From Tetragonia tetragonoides (lineage: Eukaryota; Streptophyta; Magnoliopsida; Caryophyllales; Aizoaceae): DNA of 64,000 bases. Under the pieces are notes generated by a model, which had not been told where the DNA came from, did not search any database, and worked only from the letters and a program-made list of their open reading frames with translations. Positions 28,801-38,820 of this stretch are shown piece by piece. The translations under genes were made by a program, and so were the position numbers. Numbering within the stretch: the first letter of the stretch is position 1; each line of letters opens with the position of its first letter. The DNA lies in NCBI GenBank assembly GCA_038025085.1, contig CM076141.1:25606501-25670500 (forward strand), in the 5' to 3' direction.

Positions 28801-31300
28801 ATTCATTTGAGTGTGAAACTATACCTAGGATATTTACAGTTACAAACAAGCTTCAACTCAAGCTTTTGAATGCATTTACGCGTTTTTAAAAGCTCATACG
28901 AGTAGGGTGAAAGAGATTTAAGTTCTTTTGTGTTGTATATTAAGAGAAAGCATCCAAATTCTTTTTTTGCATTCATTTGAGTGTGAAATTACACCTAGGA
29001 TGTTTACAAGTACAAACAAGCTTCAACTCAAGCTGCTGAATGAATTTACGCGTTTTAACAGCTCTTACGACTAGGGTGATAGAAATTGAGTTCTTTTGTG
29101 TTGTATATTAAGAGAAAGCATCCAAATACTTTGTTTGCATTCATTTGAGTGCGAAACTACACCTAGGATGTTTACAGTTACAAACAAGCTTCAACTCAAG
29201 CTTTTGAATGCATTTACGCGTTTTAAAAGCTCATACGAGTAGGATGAAAGAGATTTGAGTTCTTTTGTGTTGTATATTAAGAGAAAGCATCCAAATACTT
29301 TCTGTACATTCATTTGAGTGTGAAACTACACCTAGGATGTTTACAGTTACAAACAAGCTTCAACTCAAGCTTTTGAATGCATTTACGAGTTTTAAAAGCT
29401 CATACGAGTAGGGTGAAAGAGATTTGAGTTCCTTTGTGTTGTATATTAAGACAAATCATCCAAATACTTTCTTTGCATTCATTTGAGTGTGAAACTACAC
29501 CTAGGATGTTTACAGTTACAAACAAGCTTCAACTCAAGCTTTTGAATGCATTTACGCGTTTTAAAAGCTCATACGAGTAGGGTGATAGAGATTTGAGTTC
29601 TTTTGTGTTGTATATTAAGAGAAAGCATCCAAATACGTTTTTTGCATTCATTTGAGTGTGAAATTACACCTAGGATGTTTACAAGTACAAACAAGCTTCA
29701 ACTCAAGCTGCTGAATGAATTTACGCGTTTTAACAGCTCTTACGACTAGGATGATAGAAATTGAGTTCTTTTGTGTTGCATATTAAGAGAAAGCATCCAA
29801 ATACTTTGTGTACATTCATTTGAGTGTGAAACTACACCTAGGATGTTTACAGTTACAAACAAGCTTCAACTCAAGCTTTTGAATGCATTTACGCGTTTTA
29901 AAAGCTCATATGAGTAGGGTGAAAGCGATTTGAGTTCTTTTGTATTGTATATTAAGAGAAAGCATCCAAATACTTTGTGTACATTCATTTAAGTGTGAAA
30001 CTACACCTAGGATGTTTACAGTTACAAACAAGCTTCAACTCAAGCTTTTGAATGCATTTACGCGTTTTAAAAGCTCATACGAGTAGGGTGAAAGAGATTT
30101 GAGTTCTTTTGTGTTGTATATTAAGAGAAAGCATCCAAATACTTTGTTTGCATTCATTTGAGTGTGAAACTATACCTAGGATGTTTACACTTACAAACAA
30201 GCTTCAACTCAAGCTTTTGAATGCAGTTACGCGTTTTTAAAAGCTCATATGAGTAGGGTGAAAGAGATTTGAGTTCTTTTGTGTTGTATATTAAGAGAAA
30301 GCATCCAAATACTTCGTTTGCATTCATTTGAGTGTGAAATTACACCTAGGATGTTTACAAGTGCAAACAAGCTTCAACTCAAGCTTTTGAATGTATTTAC
30401 GCATTTTAAAAGCTCATACGAGTAGGGTGAAAGAGATTTGAGTTCTTTTGTATTGTATATTAAGAGAAAGCATCCAAATACTTTGTGTACATTTATTTGA
30501 GTGTGAAACTACACCTACGATGTTTATAGTTACAAACAAGCTTCAACTCAAGCTTTTGAATGTAATTACGCGTTTTAAAAGCTCATACGAGTAGGGTGAA
30601 AGAGATTTGAGTTCTTTTGTGTTGTATATTAAGAGAAAGCATGCAAATACTTTTTTGCATTCATTTGAGTGTGAAACTATACCTAGGATATTTACGGTTA
30701 CAAACAAGCTTCAACTCAAGCTTTTGAATGCATTTACGCGTTTTTAAAAGCTCATACGAGTAGGGTGAAAGAGATTTAAGTTCTTTTGTGTTGTATATTA
30801 AGAGAAAGCATCCAAATTCTTTTTTTGCATTCATTTGAGTGTGAAATTACACCTAGGATGTTTACAAGTACAAACAAGCTTCAACTCAAGCTGCTGAATG
30901 AATTTACGCGTTTTAACAGCTCTTACGACTAGGGTGATAGAAATTGAGTTCTTTTGTGTTGTATATTAAGAGAAAGCATCCAAATACTTTGTTTGCATTC
31001 ATTTGAGTGCGAAACTACACCTAGGATGTTTACAGTTACAAACAAGCTTCAACTCAAGCTTTTGAATGCATTTACGCGTTTTAAAAGCTCATACGAGTAG
31101 GATGAAAGAGATTTGAGTTCTTTTGTGTTGTATATTAAGAGAAAGCATCCAAATACTTTCTGTACATTCATTTGAGTGTGAAACTACACCTAGGATGTTT
31201 ACAGTTACAAACAAGCTTCAACTCAAGCTTTTGAATGCATTTACGAGTTTTAAAAGCTCATACGAGTAGGGTGAAAGAGATTTGAGTTCCTTTGTGTTGT
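25850..31300 (+). repeat. 11-monomer higher-order repeat, 1,858 bp, nearly three copies
   Basis: Three consecutive copies start at about 25,861, 27,719 and 29,577. The marker CGTTTTTTGCATTC gives GTTTTTTGCA at 25,921, 27,779 and 29,637, exactly 1,858 bp apart each time. Other markers keeping this spacing are GAATGCAGTTACGCG, ACAAGTGCAAAC, GCATGCAAATACTTTTTTGC, GAGATTTAAGTTC, GAGTGCGAAAC, CTTTCTGTACATTC and GAGTTCCTTTG. Copies differ at only a handful of bases that I could spot. For example, a C for T in GTATACTAAG occurs only in copy 1 (near 26,403), and GAAACCACACC occurs only in copy 2 (near 28,139). Copy 3 stops in its tenth monomer near 31,300, where a different HOR begins. 1,858 bp is 11 x 169 minus one. 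Confidence 0.93.
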
Positions 31301-33400
31301 ATATTAAGAGAAAGCATCCAAATACGTTGTTTGCATTCATTTGAGTGTCAAACTACACCTAGGATGTTTACAAGTACGAACAAGCTTCAACTCAAGCTTT
31401 TCAATGCATTTACGCGTTTTAAAAGCTCATATGAGTAGGGTGAAAGCGATTTGAGTTCTTTTGTATTGTATATTAAGAGAAAGCATCCAAATACTTTGTG
31501 TACATTCATTTGAGTGTGAAACTACACCTAGGATGTTTACAGTTACAAACAAGCTTCAACTCAAGCTTTTGAATGCATTTACGCGTTTTAAAAGCTCATA
31601 TGAGTAAGGTGAAAGCGATTTGAGTTCTTTTGTATTGTATATTAAGAGAAAGCATCCAAATACTTTGTGTACATTCATTTGAGTGTGAAACTACACCTAG
31701 GATGTTTACAGTTACAAACAAGCTTCACCTCAAGCTTTTGAATGCATTTACGCGTTTTAAAAGCTCATACGAGTAGGGTGAAAGAGATTTGAGTTCTTTT
31801 GTGTTGTATATTAAGAGAAAGCATCCAAATACTTTGTTTGCATTCATTTGAGTGTGAAACTATACCTAGGATGTTTACAGTTACAAACAAGCTTCAACTC
31901 AAGCTTTTGAATGCAGCTACGCGTTTTTAAAAGCTCATATGAGTAGGGTGAAAGAGATTTGAGTTCTTTTGTGTTGTATATTAAGAGAAAGCATCCAAAT
32001 ACTTTGTTTGCATTCATTTGAGTGCGAAACTACACCTAGGATGTTTACAGTTACAAACAAGCTTCAACTCAAGCTTTTGAATGCATTTACGCGTTTTAAA
32101 AGCTCATACGAGTAGGATGAAAGAGATTTGAGTTCTTTTGTGTTGTATATTAAGAGAAAGCATCCAAATACTTTCTGTACATTCATTTGAGTGTGAAACT
32201 ACACCTAGGATGTTTACAGTTACAAACAAGCTTCAACTCAAGCTTTTGAATGCATTTACGAGTTTTAAAAGCTCATACGAGTAGGGTGAAAGAGATTTGA
32301 GTTCCTTTGTGTTGTATATTAAGAGAAAGCATCCAAATACGTTGTTTGCATTCATTTGAGTGTCAAACTACACCTAGGATGTTTACAAGTACGAACAAGC
32401 TTCAACTCAAGCTTTTGAATGCATTTACGCGTTTTAAAAGCTCATATGAGTAGGGTGAAAGCGATTTGAGTTCTTTTGTATTGTATATTAAGAGAAAGCA
32501 TCCAAATACTTTGTGTACATTCATTTGAGTGTGAAACTACACCTAGGATGTTTACAGTTACAAACACGCTTCAACTCAAGCTTTTGAATGCATTTACGCG
32601 TTTTAAAAGCTCATATGAGTAAGGTGAAAGCGATTTGAGTTCTTTTGTATTGTATATTAAGAGAAAGCATCCAAATACTTTGTGTACATTCATTTGAGTG
32701 TGAAACTACACCTAGGATGTTTACAGTTACAAACAAGCTTCACCTCAAGCTTTTGAATGCATTTACGCGTTTTAAAAGCTCATACGAGTAGGGTGAAAGA
32801 GATTTGAGTTCTTTTGTGTTGTATATTAAGAGAAAGCATGCAAATACTTTTTTGCATTCATTTGAGTGTGAAACTATACCTAGGATATTTACAGTTACAA
32901 ACAAGCTTCAACTCAAGCTTTTGAATGCATTTACGCGTTTTTAAAAGCTCATACGAGTAGGGTGAAAGAGATTTAAGTTCTTTTGTGTTGTATATTAAGA
33001 AAAAGCATCCAAATTCTTTTTTTGCATTCATTTGAGTGTGAAATTACACCTAGGATGTTTACAAGTACAAACAAGCTTCAACTCAAGCTGCTGAATGAAT
33101 TTACGCGTTTTAACAGCTCTTACGACTAGGGTGATAGAAATTGAGTTCTTTTGTGTTGTATATTAAGAGAAAGCATCCAAATACTTTGTTTGCATTCATT
33201 TGAGTGCGAAACTACACCTAGGATGTTTACAGTTACAAACAAGCTTCAACTCAAGCTTTTGAATGCATTTACGCGTTTTAAAAGCTCATACGAGTAGGAT
33301 GAAAGAGATTTGAGTTCTTTTGTGTTGTATATTAAGAGAAAGCATCCAAATACTTTCTGTACATTCATTTGAGTGTGAAACTACACCTAGGATGTTTACA
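31286..33400 (+). repeat. 6-monomer higher-order repeat, 1,015 bp, with an 11-mer patch
   Basis: GAGTTCCTTTG followed by the GTCAAACTAC / AAGTACGAAC monomer occurs at 31,286 and again at 32,301, 1,015 bp later. The CATATGAGTAAGG variant (TGAGTAAGG at 31,601 and 32,616) and CTTCACCTCAAGC (31,726 and 32,741) keep the same offset. After about 32,838 the second copy abandons the 6-mer order and reads through GCATGCAAATACTTTTTTGC, TTTAAGTTC, the type-B monomer, GAGTGCGAAAC and CTTTCTGTACATTC, which is the order of the neighbouring 11-mer unit. It returns to CTTCACCTCAAGC at 33,416. Confidence 0.85.
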
Positions 33401-35430
33401 GTTACAAACAAGCTTCACCTCAAGCTTTTGAATGCATTTACGCGTTTTAAAAGCTCATACGAGTAGGGTGAAAGAGATTTGAGTTCTTTTGTGTTGTATA
33501 TTAAGAGAAAGCATCCAAATACTTTGTTTGCATTCATTTGAGTGTGAAACTATACCTAGGATGTTTACAGTTACAAACAAGCTTCAACTCAAGCTTTTGA
33601 ATGCAGCTACGCGTTTTTAAAAGCTCATATGAGTAGGGTGAAAGAGATTTGAGTTCTTTTGTGTTGTATATGAAGAGAAAGCATCCAAATACTTTGTTTG
33701 CATTCATTTCAGTGTGAAATTACACCTAGGATGTTTACAAGTACAAACAAGCTTCAACCCAAGCTTTTGAATGTATTTACGTATTTTAAAAGCTCATACG
33801 AGTAGGGTGAAAGAGATTTGAGTTCTTTTGTATTGTATATTAAGAGAAAGCATCCAAATACTTTGTGTACATTTATTTGAGTGTGAAACTACACCTAGGA
33901 TGTTTACAGTTACAAACAAGCTTCAACTCAAGCTTTTGAATGCATTTACGCGTTTTAAAAGCTCATACGAGTAGGGTGAAAGAGATTTGAGTTCTTTTGT
34001 GTTGTATATTAAGAGAACGCATGCAAATACTTTGTTTGCATTCATTTGAGTGTGAAACTATACCTAGGATATTTACAGTTACAAACAAGCTTCAACTCAA
34101 GCTTTTGAATGCATTTACGCGTTTTTAAAAGCTCATACGAGTAGGGTGAAAGAGATTTAAGTTCTTTTGTGTTGTATATTAAGAGAAAGCATCCAAATAC
34201 TTTTTTTGCATTCATTTGAGTGTGAAATTACACCTAGGATGTTTACAAGTACAAACAAGCTACAACTCAAGCCGCTGAATGAATTTACGCGTTTTAACAG
34301 CTCTTACGACTAGGGTGATAGAAATTGAGTTCTTTTGTGTTGTATATTAAGAGAAAGCATCCAAATACTTTGTTTGCATTCATTTGAGTGCGAAACTACA
34401 CCTAGGATGTTTACAGTTACAAACAAGCTTCAACTCAAGCTTTTGAATGCATTTACGCGTTTTAAAAGCTCATACGAGTAGGGTGAAAGAGATTTGATTT
34501 CTTTTGTGTTGTATATTAAGAAAAAGCATCCAAATACTTTGTTTGCATTCCTTTGAGTGTGAAACTATACCTAGGATGTTTACAGTTAGAAACAAGCTTA
34601 AACATAAGCTTCTGAATGCATTTACGCGTTTTAAAAGCTCATACGAGTAGGGTGAAAGAGATTTGAGTTCTTTTGAGTTGTATATTAAGAGAAAGCATCC
34701 AAATACTTTATTTGCATTCATTTGAGTGTGAAGCTACACCTAGGATGTTTACAGTTACAAACAAGTTTCAACTCAAGCTTTTGAATGCATTTACGCGTTT
34801 TAAAAGCTCATACGAGTAGGGTGAAAGAGATTTGAGTTCTTTTGTGTTGTATATTAAGAGAAAGCATACAAATACTTTGTTTGCATTCATTTGAATGTGT
34901 GAAACTACACCTAGGATGTTTACAAGTACAAACAAGCTTCAACTCAAGCTGTTGAAGGAATTTACGCGTTTTAACAGCTCTTACGACTACGGTTAAAGAG
35001 ATTTGAGTTCTCTTGTGTTGTATATTAAGAGAAAGCATCCAAATACTTTGTTTACATTCATTTGAGTGTGAAACTACACCTAGGATGTTTACAGTTACAA
35101 ACATGCTTCAACTCAAGCTTTTGAATGCATTTACGCGTTTTAAAAGCTCATACGAGTAGGGTGAAAGAGATTTGAGTTCTTTTGTGTTGTATATTAAGAG
35201 AAAGCATCCAAATACTTTGTGTACATTCATTTGAGTGTGAAACTACACCTAGGATGTTTACAGTTGCAAACAAGCTTCAACTCAAGCTTTTGAATGCATT
35301 TACGCGTTTTAACAGCTCTTACGAGTAGGGTGATAGAAATTGAGTTCTTTTGTGTTGTATATTAAGAGAAAGCATCCAAATACTTTGTTTGCATTCATTT
35401 GAGTGTGAAACTACACCTAGGATGTTTACA

Positions 35431-35435
35431 GTTAC
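35431..35435 (+). repeat. Left copy of probable 5-bp target-site duplication (GTTAC)
   Basis: The satellite reads TTTACAGTTAC up to the first base of the truncated LTR. GTTAC is repeated at 39,679-39,683 directly after the far LTR, where the satellite resumes in phase as GTTACAAAC. Five-base duplications are usual for LTR retrotransposon integration. GTTAC occurs in most monomers, so the match is suggestive rather than decisive. The preserved phase is the stronger point. Confidence 0.6.
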
Positions 35436-36120
35436 TGATGCGTTAGCAAAACTGAAGCTTTTAGCTCGTTTTCGAACAATGGGTATTTTGATAATATTTT
35501 GTTTGTTTTTTTGATTATAGAGATTGAAAACGAAGTAAATGAAACGAAAAATAAGAAGAGGGAGGATAGATAGCACCACCACCAGGACTATAAAGGATTT
35601 AACCACCAAGTCAAGGCTAAAGGATACTACTTGTTTCACCAAATATCCCTAAGGACATTATAAAGAACAATAAGGTTTGTAAGCAAAAGGCAGCAGCCAT
35701 TTCATATTTTCATTCATCATCCAGTGCCTTTTACATCAGCTGTTCTTACATATTTATAGGGGTCACAAATGTGCCCTAATAACCTAAGAATACTCTAGAA
35801 AGGGTGAGCTGTCCAAGAGTAGTGCCCAAGTAAAATGAAACTTCAGTATTTTGCCCAGAAATGAGCCAAATACGTGCAGTACAAGTTGGAGCGCATTTCC
35901 TTCCGTTTTGGACCACTTGACAGCTGTTGCTTGTCCTTGCATAAGGACAAACGTGGGTGAGCTGTAAGGAGCCTCATTCTTCATCCTTACCTGCCCCATG
36001 TGCTCTTAGGCGCGCCTTACTCAGCAACTACTTAGGGAATTCAAACAACAACTAATTACATTTGTTAATTATGCTAATTACATGCAGGGTGCACTATAAT
36101 TAACACTAATTAACACTAAT
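35436..36120 (-). mobile_element. Truncated LTR (LTR-1) of a minus-strand retrotransposon
   Basis: This 685-bp LTR fragment begins on the plus strand with TGATGCGTTAGC, the 3' end of the LTR as read on the minus strand, and matches the right-hand LTR at 38,821 onwards at about 98% by eye. It keeps the R/U5 side and the TATA-like CCTATAAATA at 35,751-35,760. It lacks roughly the last 180 bp (the 5' end of U3 on the minus strand). At the break, LTR sequence ACTAATCACA joins satellite CACCTAGG over a shared CAC/CACA, suggesting microhomology-mediated deletion or illegitimate recombination. The open frames inside it also occur in the other LTRs and have no known function. Confidence 0.9.
35751..35760 (-). 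promoter_or_regulatory. TATA-like box of LTR-1
   Basis: CCTATAAATA on the minus strand. It is conserved at the equivalent place in the other two long LTRs (37,287-37,296 and 39,136-39,145), although the surrounding sequence of the middle LTR has diverged. In this truncated LTR the upstream part of U3 is partly missing, so promoter activity is doubtful. Confidence 0.5.
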
Positions 36121-36971
36121 CACACCTAGGATGTTTACAGTTACAACCAAGCTTCAACTCAAGCTTTTGAATGCATTTACGCGTTTTATAAGCTCATATG
36201 AGTAGGGTGAAAGAGATTTGAGTTCTTTTGTGTTGTATATTAAGAGAAAGCATCCAAATACTTTGTTTGCATTCATTTGAGTGTGAAACTACACCTAGGA
36301 TGTTTACAAGTACAAACAAGCTTCAACTCAAGCTTTTGAATGCATTTACGCGTTTTAAAAGCTCATACGAGTATGGTGAAAGAGATTTGAGTTCTTTTGT
36401 GTTGTATATTAAGAGAAAGCATCCAAATACTTTGTTTGCATTCATTTGAGTGTGAAACTACACCTAGGATGTTTACAAGTACAAACAAGCTTCAACTGAA
36501 GCTTTTGTATGCATTTACACGTTTTAAAAGCTCATGCGAGTAGGGTGAAAGAGATTTGAGTTCTTTTGTGTTGTATATTAAGAGAAAGCATCCAAATACT
36601 TTGTTTGAATTCATTTGAGTATGAAACTACACCTAGGATGTTTACAGTAACAAACAAGCTTCAACTCAAGCTTTTGAAGCATTTACGCGTTTTAAAGGCT
36701 CATACGAGTAGGGTGAAAAAGATTTCAGTTCTTTTCTGTTGTATATTAAGAGAAAGCATCAAAATACTTTGTTTTCATTCATTTGAGTGTGAAACTACAC
36801 CTAGGATGTTTACAAGTACAAACAAGCTTCAACTCAAGCTGTTGAATGGATTTAGGCGTTTTAACAGCTCTTACGACTAGGGTGATAGAAATTGAGTTCT
36901 TTTGTGTTGTATATTAAGAAAAAGTATCCAAATACTTTGTTTGCATTCATTTGAGTGTGAAATAACACCAG
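36121..36971 (+). repeat. Satellite block II: five monomers between LTR sequences
   Basis: These 851 bp hold about five 169-bp monomers in the same orientation as the flanking arrays, trapped between the truncated LTR on the left and the full LTR on the right. The block starts mid-monomer at CACCTAGG and ends mid-monomer in the variant AATAACACCAG, where the next LTR begins. It carries the type-A monomer mostly, with one type-B monomer near 36,880. An ordinary retroelement interior has no satellite, so this block shows that the cluster was rearranged after, or built by more than, a single insertion. Confidence 0.95.
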
Positions 36972-37846
36972 TGATGCGTTAGCAAGACTGAAAGGTTTTA
37001 GCTCGTTTTCGAACAATGGGTGTTTTGATAATATTTTGTTTGTTTTGTGATTATAAAGATTGAAAACAAAGTAAATGAAACGAAAAATAAGAAGAGGGAG
37101 GATAGATAGCACCACCACCAGGACTATAAAGGATTTAACCACCAAGTAAAGGCTAAAGGATACTACTTGTTTCACCAAATATCCCTAAGGACATTATAAA
37201 GAACAACAAGGTTTGTAAGCAAAAGGTAGCAGCCATTTCATATTTTCATTCATTATAATCTGTCTATTACATCAATTGTGCTTACATATTTATAGGGGTT
37301 ACAAATGTGCCCTAATAACCTAGGAATACTCTAGAATGGGTGAGCTGTCCAAGAGTAGTGCTTAAGCAACTTGAAACTTCAGTATCTGCCCAGAAATGAG
37401 CCAAATACGTGCAGTACAATTAAGAGCACATTTTTTTCTGTTTTGGACCACTTGACAGCTGTTGCTTGTCCTTGCATAAGGACAAACGTGGGTAAGCTGT
37501 AAGGAGCCTCATTCTTCATCCTTACCTGCCCCATGTGCTCTTAGACGCGCCTTACTCAGCAACTACTTAGGGAGTTCAAATAACAACTAATTACATTTGT
37601 TAATTATGCTAATTACATGCAGGGTGCACTATAATTAACAATAATCACAAATATTTATTTGTACGGACTAATTAAGTTGTACGGACTAATCATGCACGAA
37701 CATAATCAAGATTAAGTGGCCAAAAGGACAGTAATGCCTTTAGAACCAGAAATATCATCACTTTTCTTGAGAGTGTCCCATTTGCCAAGATCATTGCAAT
37801 GACACTAAATCTAGTGTCTTGATGATCTGATGTTAATGCACCACCA
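36972..37846 (-). repeat. LTR-2: 3' LTR of the element, diverged subfamily
   Basis: About 875 bp, from TGATGCGTTAGC (plus strand) to ATGCACCACCA. It aligns along its whole length with the LTR at 38,821-39,678, but with many substitutions and several indels, worst in the last 250 bp. By eye it is about 90% identical in the R/U5 half and clearly lower in U3. LTR pairs are identical at integration, so this one either belongs to a different insertion or the pair is very old. The left flank is the satellite variant AATAACACCAG. A TATA-like box is at 37,287-37,296. Confidence 0.9.
37287..37296 (-). promoter_or_regulatory. TATA-like box of LTR-2
   Basis: CCTATAAATA on the minus strand, followed by ATG-rich leader sequence. 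It matches the box in the other LTRs despite divergence around it. In a 3' LTR, transcription from it would run out into satellite block II and LTR-1. Confidence 0.5.
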
Positions 37847-37950
37847 AAGCATCTTTCTCCTCTTCTTTTTTGGGACTTGCCCTCAAGTCTGTGAAAACGA
37901 AAGCCATCCAATTTAACTCAAACATGAAGGTGCTGAACTTCGCACCCCTA
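37847..37950 (-). pseudogene. Possible 3' remnant of a Ty3/gypsy-type polyprotein
   Basis: One minus-strand frame reads FVFTDLRASPKKEEEKDAL across the polypurine tract. Many plant Ty3/gypsy polyproteins end with a similar DLR-x(4-6)-acidic tail encoded right before or through the polypurine tract, so this may be the last trace of pol. Only about 30 residues can be followed. There is no recognisable integrase, chromodomain or RNase H motif upstream. An overlapping minus-strand 73-codon frame (37,690-37,911) runs on into the LTR and is probably incidental. The family assignment is an inference from this short tail. Confidence 0.4.
37852..37871 (-). other. Polypurine tract
   Basis: The minus strand reads AAAAAAGAAGAGGAGAAAGA, then about five bases, then the LTR start TGGTGGTGC. 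A purine run just upstream of the 3' LTR is the plus-strand primer site of LTR retrotransposons. It fixes this LTR as the 3' LTR and the element as minus-strand. Confidence 0.75.
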
Positions 37951-37964
37951 ATTCGGCCTCGGAT

Positions 37965-38459
37965 CTAGGCTCCTATAAATTTTGTCACATCACCCTTAGC
38001 TCGCTTCTTGTTCACATCAAAGTGGCTTGTTGTAGTTACACCGATGCCCACTCGAGGGAAGCGACCACACTCATGCCAATCACTATCAAACCTGCTGCTT
38101 CCACCATGATGCTTCTCAAAAACTTGTTCAATTTCAGCAAGTGAACTAGCCATGTCATCAAATACAACTTTAAGTTCTGATTTTCTAGGTAAATGACATG
38201 TTGTATGAGGTGCTGCATTACATTTCGCTAAACCAGGTTTTGTGACCTCCATAGAGTTATTTTTGTTGTCATGCTCAAGCTGTAAAGTACTTTCTATAAC
38301 AGAAACTTGTTGCTCAGTGTGTTGTACGAGTAAAGGTGCGATTTTTGCTTGCACGATATCTTCACAAATGACAGTTTCATCACCATGCGTTGGCATCAAG
38401 CTCCTCTCTTCACTTAAGTGCCATACAATCTGTTCTTGGTCCATCAACGATACTATCAT
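37965..38459 (-). CDS. Unrecognised 164-residue ORF inside the retroelement
   Basis: This is the longest open frame in the window and the only one of note outside satellite or LTR sequence. It starts with ATG at 38,459 (MIVSLMDQEQ; M6 is an alternative start) and ends TKFIGA-stop. I do not recognise a family. The product is hydrophilic with no membrane segment or signal peptide. It has an acidic first third, two cysteines close together at C80 and C88 followed by H89, a likely amphipathic helix at about residues 95-119 (ELKVVFDDMASSLAEIEQVF), and a basic stretch NKKRAKGD near the C-terminus. It lies between the 5' LTR side and the polypurine tract, where gag-pol would be, but has no zinc knuckle or protease motif. 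It may be a captured host-gene fragment, a degenerate accessory ORF, or a chance frame. The ATG sits just beside an old LTR fragment, so the original 5' end may be lost. Confidence 0.45.
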   Translation of the reverse strand: MIVSLMDQEQIVWHLSEERSLMPTHGDETVICEDIVQAKIAPLLVQHTEQQVSVIESTLQLEHDNKNNSMEVTKPGLAKCNAAPHTTCHLPRKSELKVVFDDMASSLAEIEQVFEKHHGGSSRFDSDWHECGRFPRVGIGVTTTSHFDVNKKRAKGDVTKFIGA

Positions 38460-38473
38460 GTTCTATGGCACTC

Positions 38474-38516
38474 TTTAATGGTCCTAGGGGCCTTAATGTC
38501 CTTTCAATGGCATTAA
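38474..38516 (+). repeat. Small diverged LTR U3 fragment
   Basis: AATGGTCCTAGGGGCCTTAA and the bases that follow resemble the U3 stretch TCTGGTCCTAGAGGTCTTAG found in the adjacent inverted LTR (about 38,611-38,650), with several differences. It looks like a second, older LTR scrap in the same orientation as its neighbour. Being only about 43 bp, it is tentative. Confidence 0.45.
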
Positions 38517-38796
38517 TGATGCATTAGCATCAGGTCATCAAGTTACGAGCGTGAGCATTAATGCATTAATCATGGCATTTGGGACTCTCTCACGTTTGAA
38601 TGGTGATAATTCTGGTCCTAGAGGTCTTAGTGTCCTTTTGGCCACTTAATCTAGGTTATGTCCGTACAAGATTAATCCGTACAAATAAGCATTTGTGATT
38701 AGTGTTAGTTATAGTGCACCCTGCATGTAATTAGCATAATTAACAAATGTAATTAGTTGTTATTTGAATTCCTTAAGTAGTTTTGCTAACGCATCA
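38517..38796 (+). repeat. Inverted, internally deleted LTR copy (280 bp)
   Basis: It reads on the plus strand TGATGCATTAGCATCAGGTC through to TTTTGCTAACGCATCA, so it keeps both LTR termini but lies in the opposite orientation to the three long LTRs. It nearly matches the reverse complement of the U3 end of the LTR at 38,821-39,678. The middle of the LTR, about 575 bp including the TATA box and most of R/U5, is missing: AAGTAGTT joins TTGCTAACG over a shared AGTT. It forms an inverted repeat with about 39,410-39,676, so the region could fold back. It sits between the primer-binding site and the ORF, not where an LTR belongs. Confidence 0.88.
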
Positions 38797-38808
38797 TTAA
38801 ACCTATGG

Positions 38809-38818
38809 TCTGATACCA
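38809..38818 (-). other. Primer-binding site for initiator-Met tRNA
   Basis: The minus strand reads GCATCA (LTR end), GT, then TGGTATCAGA. TGGTATCAGA is the complement of the plant initiator methionyl-tRNA 3' end, the usual primer of plant LTR retrotransposons. The next two bases are CC rather than GC, so the match is 10 bases. Its place two bases from the LTR identifies the LTR at 38,821-39,678 as the 5' LTR. Confidence 0.88.
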
Positions 38819-38820
38819 AC

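Larger units (their letters stand above)
1..35435 (+). repeat. Satellite block I: 169-bp tandem repeat, about 210 monomers
   Basis: This is a continuous head-to-tail array of a 169-bp unit. Starting at the first HindIII site, landmarks in order are AAGCTTCAACTCAAGCTT (two HindIII sites 12 bp apart), ATGCAT, ACGCGT (MluI), TTTTAAAAGCTCATACGAG, GGGTGAAAGAGATTTGAG, GTTGTATATTAAGAG, CATCCAAATAC, CATTTGAGTGTGAAAC, CCTAGG (AvrII) and GTTTACAGTTACAAAC. I counted the commonest form to 169 bp, and exact offsets such as 338, 676 and 1,183 bp between shared variants confirm it. No inversion was seen. The array is rich in single-base variants and short indels, and subsets of these recur at higher-order periods. 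Variants common here and rare or absent right of 39.7 kb include TTTTGTATTG for TTTTGTGTTG, GGGTCAAAG, and GAAATTAC for GAAACTAC. The arrangement is typical of plant centromeric or pericentromeric satellites, but kinetochore binding cannot be read from sequence. No gene is supported anywhere in this stretch. Confidence 0.97.

Noticed and set aside
38036..38478. 60- and 78-codon frames overlapping the 164-codon ORF
   Set aside because: They are shorter frames in the shadow of the longer ORF, with no features of their own.
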